Part shown: piece after piece, positions 15,709 through 25,530 of the stretch
Numbering within the stretch: position 1 is the first letter of the stretch
Layout of the letters: every line of letters starts with the position of its first letter
From: JAJDFU01 sp964640855
GTDB lineage: Bacteria; Bacteroidota; Bacteroidia; Chitinophagales; Saprospiraceae
Direction: 5' to 3'
DNA: 37,659 nt
Assembly (NCBI GenBank): GCA_964640855.1
Contig: CAZXIX010000034.1
Coordinates: forward strand, 1 to 37,659
Notes under the pieces: model-generated
The model's database searches: none
What the model saw: the letters and a program-made list of their open reading frames with translations, nothing else
What the model was told of the DNA's origin: nothing
Position numbers and translations under genes: made by a program

Positions 15709-17085
15709 TTGACGCTCATTAAATCCATTTCCGGTATTCGCGGGACCCTCGGCGGCCGGCCCGGAGAGAACCTGACCCCCCTGGACATCGTCAGCAGCAC
15801 CGCTGCCTTTGGGCAGTGGCTCATCCAGAATCAAAAACCCCGAAAGGTAGTGGTCGGTCGCGATGCCCGTCCTTCGGGGCCCCTGGTGCAGGCTCTGGCC
15901 ATGCAGACTTTAGTGGGCCAGGGTTTCGAAGTGGTGGACCTGGGTTTAAGCACCACCCCTACGGTGGAAATGGCCGTACCGGCCGAAAATGCCGGTGGAG
16001 GGATCATCTTTACCGCCAGCCACAATCCCGTCGAGTGGAATGCCTTGAAGTTGTTGAACGACAAAGGAGAGTTCATCTCCCGGGCGGACGGGGAGTCTCT
16101 GCTTGCCTTGCTTCGCGAGGGCCGGTTGTCCTTTGCCGGGGTAGAGCAATTGGGAGTTATCGTTGCCAACGGGAGCTATCTGGATTACCACATCCGGCGA
16201 ATCCTTGATTTGGATCTGGTGCCGGCGGAAAAGATCCGGGAAAGAAGGTTCCGGGTGGTGGTCGATCCGGTGAACTCCTCCGGGGCGATCGCGCTTCCGC
16301 CCTTGCTGGAGAAGCTCGGTTGCGAGGTGGTTCTCATCAACGGGGAGCCCAACGGCCAATTTGCCCACAACCCGGAACCCCTGCCCGCAAATCTGCAGGA
16401 GCTGTGCGAATCGGTTGTACAAAACCAGGCCGACATGGGCATAGCCGTGGACCCGGATGTAGACCGCCTGGCTCTGGTAACGGAAACCGGCGGATGGTTT
16501 GGCGAGGAATACACCCTGGTGGCGGTGGCAGACTATGTACTCCGCCGCCGGCCGGGAAGTACGGTTTCCAACCTGTCTTCCACGCGGGCCCTGGCCGATG
16601 TCACCCATGCCCACCGTCAGAACTACCATGCCGCCGCCGTAGGCGAGGTGAATGTGGTGGAAAAAATGAAGCAAGTGAGCGCTGTCATTGGCGGAGAAGG
16701 CAACGGAGGCGTAATTTTACCGGAATTGCACTATGGACGGGATGCCCTGGTGGGGGTCGCCCTGATCCTGGCCGCTATGGCGGAAAACGGCGAATCCCTG
16801 GGGGGCATGCGAAATCGCTTCCCGCATTATGAGATGGTAAAGGACAAGATCGCCCTTAAGCCGAACCTGGATCTGCCGGATCTGCTGAATCGCTTGCAGG
16901 AAAAATTTGCCGATCGGGAAGTAGACCGTACCGATGGTCTCAAGGTCCATTTCCCAGACGGCTGGGTCCATATGCGGGGTTCCAATACCGAACCCATTAT
17001 TCGGATTTACGCCGAAGCCTCTACTCAAGAAGAAGCCCAAGCCCTGGTGGAGCAGGTACGGGGTGAGGTCAATGAATTGATTTGA
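15709..17085 (+). CDS. glmM: Phosphohexomutase of the GlmM type
   Basis: The start is taken as TTG at 15709 because family proteins begin exactly at TLIKSISGIRGT; an upstream TTG at 15658 would add 17 unrelated residues and no ATG is available. The 458-residue protein has the phosphoserine loop TASHNP (Ser104), the magnesium loop DPDVDR (Asp248, 250, 252, Arg253), a sugar loop GGEGNGG (329-334 region) and the C-terminal phosphate loop RGSNTEP. The reaction is probably glucosamine 6-phosphate to glucosamine 1-phosphate for cell-wall precursors. The sugar loop differs from the GEQSGH of classical GlmM, so phosphomannomutase or phosphoglucomutase activity is possible. It acts in the cytoplasm. 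Confidence 0.8.
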   Translation: MTLIKSISGIRGTLGGRPGENLTPLDIVSSTAAFGQWLIQNQKPRKVVVGRDARPSGPLVQALAMQTLVGQGFEVVDLGLSTTPTVEMAVPAENAGGGIIFTASHNPVEWNALKLLNDKGEFISRADGESLLALLREGRLSFAGVEQLGVIVANGSYLDYHIRRILDLDLVPAEKIRERRFRVVVDPVNSSGAIALPPLLEKLGCEVVLINGEPNGQFAHNPEPLPANLQELCESVVQNQADMGIAVDPDVDRLALVTETGGWFGEEYTLVAVADYVLRRRPGSTVSNLSSTRALADVTHAHRQNYHAAAVGEVNVVEKMKQVSAVIGGEGNGGVILPELHYGRDALVGVALILAAMAENGESLGGMRNRFPHYEMVKDKIALKPNLDLPDLLNRLQEKFADREVDRTDGLKVHFPDGWVHMRGSNTEPIIRIYAEASTQEEAQALVEQVRGEVNELI

Positions 17086-17092
17086 GCAGGTG

Positions 17093-17109
17093 AAAATCCG
17101 GGATTTTTT
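17093..17109 (+). terminator. Weak terminator after glmM
   Basis: AAAATC (17093-17098) and GATTTT (17102-17107) form a short stem with a 3-nt loop, and the T-run extends to 17109. The stem is AT-rich, so it is likely weak. Confidence 0.3.
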
Positions 17110-17154
17110 AATTCCTTACCTTTCGTACATACCCGATACCAGATCTTCATCATC

Positions 17155-18660
17155 ATGCAGCTAACGGGACGCACAAAAGTAAAGTCCAAGCTTGAGGCCT
17201 ACTTCAAGCCCTTCCACGATAAAGTGATCGGGACGCAGGCCCGTTTCCGGACTTCTTTCGGGGAAAAGCCCCTTTTGTATGCCGACTGGACGGCGAGCGG
17301 CCGGTTGTATCAATCCATTGAAGATCGCATCTGCCGGGAAATCGCTCCCCTGGTCGGGAATACCCATACGGAAACGACCGTCACGGGCCGGAGCATGACC
17401 CTGGCTTATCATCATGCCAAGGACCTCATCAAGGAGCACGTCGGAGCGGATCAGCGGGATGTGTTGATCTCCTCCAACTCGGGCATGACCGGGGTGGTGA
17501 ATAAATTTCAACGAATCCTGGGCTTGAAAGTGCATGAACGCTTCCGCCCTTCCATTCAACTGCCGGATTCCGAGCGGCCCATCATTTTCGTGACCCACAT
17601 GGAACACCACTCCAATCAGACTTCCTGGATGGAGACCCTGGCTGACGTAGTGGTCGTACCGCCCGGAGAAGACGGACTGGTGGATATGAAGCTATGGGAG
17701 GCGTTTCTGGATCGCTTTGCCGATCGGGAGAAAAAGATCGCCGCCATTACTTCCTGCTCCAATGTGACCGGCCTGCCGACCCCTTATCACGAGATCGCGG
17801 CCCTGATGCACCGGCACGGTGGGCTTTGTTTCGTGGACTTTGCCTGCTCGGCCCCCTACATCAACATCAACATGAGGCCGGAAGATCCGGATCGACATCT
17901 GGATGCCCTCTACTTCTCGCCGCATAAATTCCTGGGCGGCCCGGGCTCTTCAGGCATTCTGGTCTTTGATCCCAAATTGTACACGAATCGCATACCGGAC
18001 AATCCGGGAGGAGGTACGGTCGATTGGACCAACCCCTGGGGCGGGCATAAGTACATCGACGAGATCGAAGCCCGGGAAGACGGCGGCACCCCGGCCTTCC
18101 TGCAGACCATCCGGGTAGCGCTGGCCATTCAGCTCAAGGAGGAGATGGGCGTGGAGCGGATGCTGGCCCGGGAGGAAGAGCTGCTCCACCGGATCTGGGA
18201 TCGATTTGACCGGCTGCCCCGTTTGCATCTGCTCGCCGGCGAGCATAGGCATCGGCTGGGGGTCATTTCCTTCTTCATCGAAGGCATGCATTACAATCTG
18301 GGGGTCAAGATCCTCAACGACCGCTTCGGCATACAGGTGCGGGGCGGATGCTCCTGCGCGGGCACCTACGGGCACTATCTGCTCAATGTGGATGAGACCT
18401 ATTCCAAAACGATCACCGATAAGATCAACATCGGCGACCTGTCGGAGAAACCCGGCTGGCTCCGCATGTCCATCCACCCCGTGATGACCGATGCCGAAAT
18501 GGACGCCATCCTGGATGGGATCGAAGCCCTGCACGACCATCATGAAGAGTGGGCCCGGGACTACGAATACCACAACCGCATCAACGAATTTACCTGCCAA
18601 CTTGCCGGTCCGGATGAAAGGGATCTGGTGGAAGGGTGGTTCTCCGGGAATCTAGGTTAA
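17155..18660 (+). CDS. Class-V aminotransferase-fold PLP enzyme, cysteine desulfurase-like
   Basis: The 501-residue protein is longer than a typical cysteine desulfurase (about 400). It has YADWTASGR (42-50, where many desulfurases have YLDNAAT), HMEHHSNQTSW (148-158), VDFACSAPY with Asp228, the PLP lysine in SPHKFLGG (Lys258), and RGGCSCAGTYGH with Cys399 and Cys401 near the place of the sulfur-carrying Cys. A desulfurase or selenocysteine lyase-type reaction is possible, but this subgroup is not well characterised, and the extra length comes from the region around 115-145 and the C-terminal end. It sits 113 nt before a standard NifS/IscS-type gene. TACCTTTC at 17117-17124 is one base off a -7 box. 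Confidence 0.75.
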   Translation: MQLTGRTKVKSKLEAYFKPFHDKVIGTQARFRTSFGEKPLLYADWTASGRLYQSIEDRICREIAPLVGNTHTETTVTGRSMTLAYHHAKDLIKEHVGADQRDVLISSNSGMTGVVNKFQRILGLKVHERFRPSIQLPDSERPIIFVTHMEHHSNQTSWMETLADVVVVPPGEDGLVDMKLWEAFLDRFADREKKIAAITSCSNVTGLPTPYHEIAALMHRHGGLCFVDFACSAPYININMRPEDPDRHLDALYFSPHKFLGGPGSSGILVFDPKLYTNRIPDNPGGGTVDWTNPWGGHKYIDEIEAREDGGTPAFLQTIRVALAIQLKEEMGVERMLAREEELLHRIWDRFDRLPRLHLLAGEHRHRLGVISFFIEGMHYNLGVKILNDRFGIQVRGGCSCAGTYGHYLLNVDETYSKTITDKINIGDLSEKPGWLRMSIHPVMTDAEMDAILDGIEALHDHHEEWARDYEYHNRINEFTCQLAGPDERDLVEGWFSGNLG

Positions 18661-18773
18661 GTGGTGGACGGGTTAGGGGATAGACCCGGGTCACTTGATC
18701 CATTCCTTCAGAAAACTCCGCGATAACCAATTCCTGCTGCCCCTTGTTATTCCGATAAACAGTCGACATTCAT

Positions 18774-19913
18774 ATGCGCATCTTCTTCGATCATGCGGCT
18801 ACGACCCCTCTGGATCCGGAGGTAAAAAAGGTCATGCTGGAAGCCATGGACAATCTTCCGGGCAATCCTTCTTCCATTCATCGGGAGGGTAGGGAAGCGC
18901 GTTCGGCGATCGAAGCGGCACGAAAATCGGTGGCCCGGGTGATCGGGGCCTCCATCGGGGAAATCTTTTTCACCTCCGGCGGTACGGAATCCAGCAACAT
19001 GGCCCTGAAAGGAGCCGTACACGATCTGGGTGTCGAACGGATCATCAGTTCGCCTACCGAACACCACTGCGTTTTGCACTCCCTGGATCGTTTGTCGGAG
19101 GCGGGGGTGGAAGTCGTCCATCTGAATGTAGATCCCAAAGGTCAGCCGGATCTCGGGCGGCTTTCTTCCCTTTTGCAGAAGGACCCTAAAAAAACCCTCG
19201 TATCGCTCATGCATGCCAACAATGAGATCGGTACGCTGATCGATCTTCAGGCGGTGGGTTCGATCTGTCGAGAGCAGGGGGCGCTATTCCATTCCGATAC
19301 GGTGCAGACCGTGGGCACCTATCCCATCGATGTCCAGGAGATACCCATTGATTTTCTGACCGGCTCGGCCCACAAATTTTTTGGCCCCAAAGGCGTGGGT
19401 TTCATCTACATCAATAGCGATGTTCAACTCCAACCCTTTATCGACGGGGGCGCCCAGGAGCGTAACATGCGCGCCGGAACGGAGAATACCTACGGCATCC
19501 TGGGACTGGCCAAGGCGCTGGAATTGACGGTACTGCATCGCGAGGGGAGAAAGGAATACGTGCTGGCCCTGAAGAACTACCTCAAGGCGCTGCTGGATGC
19601 CGCCTTTGAAGATATCCAGTACCTGGGCGATTGGGAATTCGGGCACTACAAGCTTTTGAATGTCTCCTTCCCGCCTTCACCCAAGGCGGATCTGCTGCTG
19701 CTCAATCTGGACATGGCCGGCATCAGCGTTTCCGGAGGCAGTGCCTGCAGTTCGGGCGCGGACGCGGGTTCGCATGTGCTGCAGGCACTGCTGGGCGAGG
19801 AGAACGAACGGAAATCCATCCGGATCTCCCTGTCCCATCTCAATACCCACGAGGAGATCGACACCCTGCTGGAAAAACTCAAGGAGATACTCCAGGTGCC
19901 TGCCGGAATCTAA
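18774..19913 (+). CDS. Cysteine desulfurase (NifS/IscS type)
   Basis: The 379-residue protein shows the full pattern: FFDHAATTPLDP at the N-terminus, FTSGGTESSN (66-75), TEHHCV (95-100), HANNEIG (147-153), SDTVQTVG with Asp175, PLP lysine in GSAHKFFGPKG (Lys201), RAGTEN (233-238), and the active Cys325 in SGGSACSSGAD. It removes sulfur from L-cysteine for iron-sulfur clusters or tRNA thiolation. The short loop around the catalytic Cys (SACSSG) is the group I (IscS/NifS) type. No scaffold gene (iscU or sufU) is adjacent. The ATG at 18774 starts the family N-terminus directly. Confidence 0.9.
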   Translation: MRIFFDHAATTPLDPEVKKVMLEAMDNLPGNPSSIHREGREARSAIEAARKSVARVIGASIGEIFFTSGGTESSNMALKGAVHDLGVERIISSPTEHHCVLHSLDRLSEAGVEVVHLNVDPKGQPDLGRLSSLLQKDPKKTLVSLMHANNEIGTLIDLQAVGSICREQGALFHSDTVQTVGTYPIDVQEIPIDFLTGSAHKFFGPKGVGFIYINSDVQLQPFIDGGAQERNMRAGTENTYGILGLAKALELTVLHREGRKEYVLALKNYLKALLDAAFEDIQYLGDWEFGHYKLLNVSFPPSPKADLLLLNLDMAGISVSGGSACSSGADAGSHVLQALLGEENERKSIRISLSHLNTHEEIDTLLEKLKEILQVPAGI

Positions 19914-19932
19914 GCTTTTACAGGGTGGGTGG

Positions 19933-19968
19933 GCCCGGCTGAAAATCATTGATATTTTTCAACCGGGC
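19933..19968. terminator. Long stem-loop between convergent genes
   Basis: GCCCGGCTGAAAA on the left pairs with TTTTCAACCGGGC on the right with one mismatch, leaving a loop of about ten bases. It is located 20 nt after the desulfurase stop and 40 nt from the end of the convergent peptidase gene, so it probably serves as a bidirectional terminator. The T-run is inside the stem rather than after it. Confidence 0.5.
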
Positions 19969-20008
19969 ACACACTCTAAACTCTTCACCCTAAACTCCAG
20001 ACTGTGAT

Positions 20009-22200
20009 CTAATTCTTCAGCTCCACTTTTCCTTCCAAATCCAGCATAAAGGCATATTCCATGGCCGTCTCCCGGTAGCGTCGAAAGCGGCCGGATGCGC
20101 CCCCGTGGCCGGCTTCCATATTCGTATGGAGGAGCAGAGGCTTGTTGTCGGTCTTCATCTCCCGCAACCTGGCTACCCATTTGGCGGGCTCCCAGTATTG
20201 TACCTGGCTGTCGTGCAGGCCCGTGGTGACCAGCATCGAAGGATAGTCTTTCGCTTCTACGTTGTCGTAGGGCGAGTAGGATTTGATGTATTCGTAATAG
20301 ACCGGGTTGTTGGGATTCCCCCATTCGTCGTACTCGAAGGTGGTGAGGGGAATGCTTTCATCGAGCATGGTAGTGACCACATCCACGAAGGGGACCGCTG
20401 CGACAACCCCGTTCCACAGATCGGGCCGCATATTGACGACCGCTCCCATCAACAGGCCGCCTGCGCTACCGCCCATGGCATAGAGGTGGTCTGAGGAGGT
20501 ATAATCGTTGGCAATCAGATGCTCGGCGCAATCGATGAAATCGGTAAAGGTGTTCTTTTTGTTGAGCAGTTTACCGTTTTCATACCACTGTCGCCCCATC
20601 TCTTCCCCGCCCCGGATGTGGGCGATCGCATAAGCGAAACCGCGATCCAGCAGGCTCAGGCGCACCGAGCTGAAATAGGGATCCAGGCTGTTTCCGTAAG
20701 ATCCGTAGCCGTACAGGAGCAGGGGTTGTTTGCCATCCCTTTTGAATCCTTTTCGATAAACAAGGCTGATCGGTACTTCGGCTCCGTCCCGGGCCTTGGC
20801 CATGATGCGTTCGCTTTCGTAGTTCGCGGGGTCGAAATCTGGATCCATCACCTCTTCTTGCTTGAGCTGGGTAAATTCCCGGGTCTTCATGTTGTAATCG
20901 AAGATCGTATTGGGCGTAGTCAGCGAGGTGTACCCGATCCGGAGCAACTCTGTATCGAACTGGGGGTTGGTGGAGGTATAGGCCAGGTAAGCCTCCTCCT
21001 CAAAGTCGATGTAGTGTTCGTCGCCCTCCCAGGGGCGTACGCGCAGTTGGGTGATGCCGGCCTTACGCTCCGACAGCACCAGGTAATCCTGGAAAATATC
21101 CATGCCTTCCAGCAGCACGTCTTCCCGATGGGGGATGACCTCTTTCCAGTTTTCCCTGGAGGTCGCGTTTTCCGGCGTTTCCATCAGGCGGAAGTTCTGG
21201 GCGTCCAGATTGGTGCGGATGTAGAACTTGTCTCCGTAATGGGCGATGTCGTATTCCAGTTTGCGTTCCCGCGGATGAAAGACGCGAAAATCGCCGAGCG
21301 GTTGGTCCGCTTCCAGGATCCAGTACTCATTCGAAAGGGTTTGAGCGCTTCCGATCACCAGAAATTTGTCCGATTTGGTCCGGTACACCTCGCAAAAGAA
21401 GGTGTCGTCTTCTTCGGTGAACACCTCCACATCTTCGGAGGCGGGCGTGCCCAGTTTGTGGCGCATGACCCGATATGCCCGAAGCGTCTCCGCATCCCGC
21501 AGGGTGNNNNNNNNNNGCCCCATGGGGGATCAAAAGAGGAGCGGACATGAAAGTGCTGGTTGTCTGCGGCCCAGGCCACGCGGCCGGAGGTGCCCGGTAT
21601 GTTATCCTCCAGTATCTCGCCGGTTTCCAGGTCTTTTACCCGCAGGGAATAAATGCGCCGGCTAAGCGTATCCTCTCCGTAAGCCAGGTACCGGTTGTTG
21701 AGGCTTACGTCGCGGCCCCCCACGGCATAATAATCGTAGGGTTCCGCCAACTCGTTCACATTGAGCATGATCTCCTCTTCCGCTTCCAGGTTTTCTTTCT
21801 TGCGAGAGTAGATGGGGTATTCTTTTCCTTCTTCGTAGCGGGTAAGGTAGTAATAGCCGTTGTCCTTGAAGGGTACCGACTGGTCGTCCTGCTTGATCCG
21901 GCCTACGATCTCGTTGAAGAGTTCTTCCTGAAAATCCCGGGTATGGGCCAGGACTTTGTCCAGGTATTCGTTTTCGGCGGTCAGGTAGCGGATGACCTCC
22001 GGGTCTTCCCGCTGGTTTAACCAATAGTAATTATCGATCCGGATATCTCCGTGCAGGCTCAGCTCTTTGGGCTTCTTCTCGGCTACAGGTGGGGTGATTT
22101 CCATTTTTTCAAAGGTGCTCATCAGGTTTTCGGAAGCAGTTTCTGTTTCACAACTCAAAAGGGTTAAGGTAAGGATCAAAAGGGTGGCAATAAAACGCAT
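20009..22200 (-). CDS. ptrB: Oligopeptidase B-type S9 serine peptidase, lipoprotein (gene crosses an N gap)
   Basis: The N-terminal part (22200 to the gap) begins with a lipoprotein signal (lipobox TLLSC) and the S9A propeller start, DNYYWLNQREDPEVI. The C-terminal part (from the gap to 20009) has RHKLGTPASEDVEVFTEEDD, then the catalytic domain: LLLYGYGSYG, IRGGEEMGRQWY, the nucleophile GGSAGG, LHDSQVQYWEP with the catalytic Asp, and EAGHGG with the catalytic His. It should cleave short peptides, usually after basic residues, in the envelope. The two parts are in different frames across the 10 Ns, so the true gap length is not 10 (it must leave remainder 2 when divided by 3). About 13 residues next to the gap have no counterpart in relatives. 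Confidence 0.8.
21507..21516. other. Assembly gap (10 N)
   Basis: Ten unknown bases interrupt the oligopeptidase gene. The flanking bases include CCCCATGGGG, a palindrome that starts one base after the Ns. The number of Ns is a placeholder, since it would shift the reading frame. Confidence 0.95.
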
Positions 22201-22355
22201 TTATGGGAGGGTGTTGTTGAGCTATAAATATAACCAAGAAGGATAGCATTGTACCTCAGCTCGTAAAAAAGTGCAACTTGGTTTCAAATTTGTCGGGATG
22301 AATCCTGGATTATTCGCGAAATGAAAACGGGAACGACCCTTTTTTCTGTTGTCTT

Positions 22356-23981
22356 CTAAGCAGGAAAGTAGTATTTCTGGCCATCCTCCACCGTCTCGAA
22401 ATCCATAATGTTGGGCCAGAGCGGTTCGGCCAGGTCGGATTCCCAGTTTTCGAGCATCTCCATCAATTCACGAACGACCTCAGGCTGCTCCTCGTAGAGA
22501 TTATGCTTTTCCTCGAGGTCTTTTTCCAGGTCGAAAAGCATAAAATACCCTCGCGATTCGTCCACGATCATTTTCCATTTGCCTTTGCGGATGGCGCTGC
22601 TCGGCCCGGCTTTCCAGTAGAGCGCTTCGTGGGGCGGCCTGGTCTGCTCGCCCTGCAAATAGGGAAGGAGGTCTTGGCCGTCGAACACCCGATCGTCCGG
22701 GAGGGGGGTCTGGCTTTGCGAAACGGCGGTACCGAAAAAATCCATGAGAGTGACCGGATGCTCGAAGACCGTTCCGGCCGGGATCTGCCCCGTCCAGCGC
22801 ATGGCGAAAGGCACGTGGATGCCGCCTTCGAAATGGCTCATTTTCCCTCCTTTGAGGGGATCGTTATCCGTGGCCAGGGTATAGGTGGCTCCTCCGTTGT
22901 CGCTGGCAAAACAGATAAGGGTGTTTTCTCCCAGCCCCAGACTATCTACGGTGGCCATAACCCGGCCGATCGCATCGTCCATCTGCTTGATCATGGCGTA
23001 GTAAACCCGTTTGTTGCGGTCCTTTACATGGGCAAACTGGTCGAAATAGGCGCGGGTAGCCTGAAAAGGCGTGTGGGGCGCATTGAAGGGGAGGTACAGG
23101 AAGAAGGGTTCCTCCTGATGCTGTTCGATAAAGCGGACGGCTTCATCCGCCAGGGCATCGGTCAGGTAGCGTTCCTCCCGGATCTCTTCTTCATTTTCCC
23201 GGATGGCGCATATGCCTTCTCTGCCTTTCCCCCAGATGTAGTCATTGGAGAAATCGTTGTGTTGCTGATTGATCACAAAGGGGGCCGTGGTATCGGCAAA
23301 CAAGGTGAAAGCCTCATAGAACCCGTACATACGGTCAAAACCGCGGGCAGTGGGGCGGAGGGTTTCGTGATGTCCGAGATGCCATTTCCCGATCAAAGCC
23401 GTAGCATAGCCGTTGGCGTCCAGCAATTCGGCGAGGGTCAATTCTTCTACGGGCAGTCCCTGGCGGAGCATGGCCTCCCGGCTGGGGTATTGCATATTAT
23501 CGTTCACTTTCCAGTGATCCGTGTTGATCAGGTATTTGAAAGCGTAGTACTGCAGGCGATTGGCGGGATATTGGTTTTGGGGTTGCATCTCGTAGCCGAA
23601 GCGCTGCTGGTAACGTCCGGTCAGCGTAGAGGCGCGTGAGGGGCTGCAAATGGCGGAGGTAGCATAGCCGTTGTTAAACTTCGCCCCCTGGGCAGCCAGC
23701 AGATCGATGTAGGTCGTCTCCAGATGGGGACTCCCGTAGAGCGAAACATCCGTCAGGCCCAGGTCATCGGCGGTGATGATGACGACGTTGGGTTTCGAAC
23801 CGGAAGCCTCGTCGGCCGCTGCAGACCGGATCCGGTTCAGGTGAGCTTCTTTCCGGGCCAGCTTCTCTTCATGGATGGTTATGTTGTACCGTTCGGAGGT
23901 CATGGGCATAAGCAGGAAGAAAGCGCCTGCCAGAAAGGAGAATGCCATGATAGCGTTTCTCGGTCTGAGGAGTCTTTTCAT
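22356..23981 (-). CDS. Formylglycine-dependent sulfatase
   Basis: The 541-residue protein has an N-terminal membrane or signal segment (about 10-28), then the sulfatase core NVVIITADDLG (Asp72 and Asp73 bind calcium) and the signature ICSPSRASTLTGR, in which Cys112 would be converted to formylglycine. GKWHLGHH, FNAPHTPF and ASDNGG follow, as in family S1 sulfatases. It removes sulfate esters in the periplasm, probably from sulfated polysaccharides common in marine habitats. A formylglycine-generating enzyme is needed but not encoded here. There are no glycoside hydrolases or SusCD genes beside it, so the substrate cannot be predicted. The gene ends 155 nt before the oligopeptidase start on the same strand. 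Confidence 0.9.
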   Translation of the reverse strand: MKRLLRPRNAIMAFSFLAGAFFLLMPMTSERYNITIHEEKLARKEAHLNRIRSAAADEASGSKPNVVIITADDLGLTDVSLYGSPHLETTYIDLLAAQGAKFNNGYATSAICSPSRASTLTGRYQQRFGYEMQPQNQYPANRLQYYAFKYLINTDHWKVNDNMQYPSREAMLRQGLPVEELTLAELLDANGYATALIGKWHLGHHETLRPTARGFDRMYGFYEAFTLFADTTAPFVINQQHNDFSNDYIWGKGREGICAIRENEEEIREERYLTDALADEAVRFIEQHQEEPFFLYLPFNAPHTPFQATRAYFDQFAHVKDRNKRVYYAMIKQMDDAIGRVMATVDSLGLGENTLICFASDNGGATYTLATDNDPLKGGKMSHFEGGIHVPFAMRWTGQIPAGTVFEHPVTLMDFFGTAVSQSQTPLPDDRVFDGQDLLPYLQGEQTRPPHEALYWKAGPSSAIRKGKWKMIVDESRGYFMLFDLEKDLEEKHNLYEEQPEVVRELMEMLENWESDLAEPLWPNIMDFETVEDGQKYYFPA

Positions 23982-24192
23982 GGTGAAAATGGTCTTGCGG
24001 GGCTTGGATGATTTCTGTTGAAAAAAGGCGACTGGAATAAGTTCCGAAAATAAGGGACATTCTCCTTTCCCGAAGAAAATAAGGTGTCGATTTTGCCAAA
24101 GATGTCATATCGTCGAAGTGGGTGGGGGTTTTTGGGAAAGTCATGCGGGAAGCCATTCCGAAAGTCTTTTCAATCGGGTTACATTTACCGGT

Positions 24193-25530
24193 ATGCGCGT
24201 GAATACGTCTTACCGGCAAATCCTTTCGATTTCGACCCCGATCATGTTGGGCAGCGCAGCACAGAATGTCATTGCGTTGAGCGACGGTGTTTTTTTGTAT
24301 CACCTGAGCGAAGAAGATTTTGCTTCCATTGGTTTTGTGGGCGTGTTTTATCTGGTCATAGCGGCGATCGGGTACGGATTTTCACGTGGGGGGCAGATCA
24401 TGATCGCCCGGAGAATGGGGGAGGGGCGGCCGGAGGAAGTTGGGCGTACTTTCCATGCCATGCTCTGCTTCGAGCTGGCGCTTGCTTTGGTCATGTTTCT
24501 GTTTATGCGCTATGGCTGCGCACCGATCTTCGACTGGATGGTGGCCTCGGATGTGATCTATACCAAAAGCCTCGAATACCTGGAATACCGCTCCTGGGGG
24601 GTCTTCTTCAGCTATGCGGGGGTAGCGATCATCGCTTTATATACCGGAGTGGCGCGTACCGTTTTCATCATCGTCGATACTTTCATACTGGCCCTCGTCA
24701 ACATCCTTTTGAATTACGGCCTGATTTTCGGCAAGTGGGGGTTGCCGGCCATGGGGATCGCGGGTGCGGGACTGGCGAGCACCCTGGCGGAGGTTACGGC
24801 CCTGGTCATTTTCTTCATCTACATGCTGCAGAGCAAAAGATCCCGTCTGTACCGGCTTTTTTCGATGAAAAGGATCCTGCTGGAACAGATCCGCCTGCAG
24901 TTTGTGCTATCGGCACCGATCGTTGCCCAGGCGATAGTCGGATTGGGCAGTTGGTGGGTTTTCTTTGCCTTCATCGAAAACCTGGGGGAGCGGCAATTGG
25001 CCATTTCCAATCTGGTGCGGATGGTTTATCTGATCCTCTCCATACCGACCTGGGGGTTTTCCTCCGGGGTGAATACGCTGGTCAGCAACCTCATTGGGCA
25101 GCGGAAACGCATGGCGGTAATTCCCATCATCCGGAAAACGGCCGGCCTCGCCTGGTTCATCACTATGGTCATCGCCTTGCCGGTCGTCCTGTTCCCGAAA
25201 ATATTCCTGTATCCTCTTTTCGGCGGGGAGGATATGTCATTGATCACGGATGCCCAGCCGGTCTGGTACGTGCTGTTGGGGATCTTGACCGCCTTTGCTT
25301 TTGGGGGGATCTTCTTCAATGGGCTCGCCGGCACAGGAGCTACCCTGTACGGTCTGGGCATTCAAACGGTAGGCGCCCTTATCTACCTCTCCTACGTGTA
25401 CACGGTGGTTTACCATACCCGGAGCGGCTTGCCCTGGGCCTGGGGCGCCGAGATCCTGTATTGGGTTTTTATACTGGCGGTGACCAACTGGTATTTGCAC
25501 TCCAATCAGTGGCATGGGGTGAAAGTGTGA
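24193..25530 (+). CDS. MATE-family multidrug/sodium exporter
   Basis: The ATG at 24193 is preferred over the open frame from 24118 because the membrane domain starts shortly after it (ILSISTPIMLGSAAQNVIALSD). The 445-residue protein has about twelve hydrophobic segments and the MATE pattern of two related halves, with TPIML at the start of the first and APIVAQ (after FVLS) at the start of the second. RGGQIMIARRMGEGRPEEVGRTF is the typical cytoplasmic loop. It exports toxic cations or other small molecules in exchange for Na+ or H+. Substrate unknown. TACATTTA at 24180-24187 is one base off a -7 box but lies very close to the ATG. Confidence 0.9.
   Translation: MRVNTSYRQILSISTPIMLGSAAQNVIALSDGVFLYHLSEEDFASIGFVGVFYLVIAAIGYGFSRGGQIMIARRMGEGRPEEVGRTFHAMLCFELALALVMFLFMRYGCAPIFDWMVASDVIYTKSLEYLEYRSWGVFFSYAGVAIIALYTGVARTVFIIVDTFILALVNILLNYGLIFGKWGLPAMGIAGAGLASTLAEVTALVIFFIYMLQSKRSRLYRLFSMKRILLEQIRLQFVLSAPIVAQAIVGLGSWWVFFAFIENLGERQLAISNLVRMVYLILSIPTWGFSSGVNTLVSNLIGQRKRMAVIPIIRKTAGLAWFITMVIALPVVLFPKIFLYPLFGGEDMSLITDAQPVWYVLLGILTAFAFGGIFFNGLAGTGATLYGLGIQTVGALIYLSYVYTVVYHTRSGLPWAWGAEILYWVFILAVTNWYLHSNQWHGVKV

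Noticed and set aside
19975..19998. Two loose copies of CTAAACTC about 14 nt apart
   Set aside because: Only two degenerate copies, too few to call a repeat array.
22248..22276. TTGCAC-17 nt-TACAAT on the minus strand, like an E. coli sigma-70 promoter
   Set aside because: Bacteroidota normally use TTTG/TAnnTTTG elements, so the match is probably fortuitous for this organism.
22503..23639. 378-codon open frame antisense to the sulfatase
   Set aside because: No signal or domain; the sulfatase on the other strand has all its motifs.
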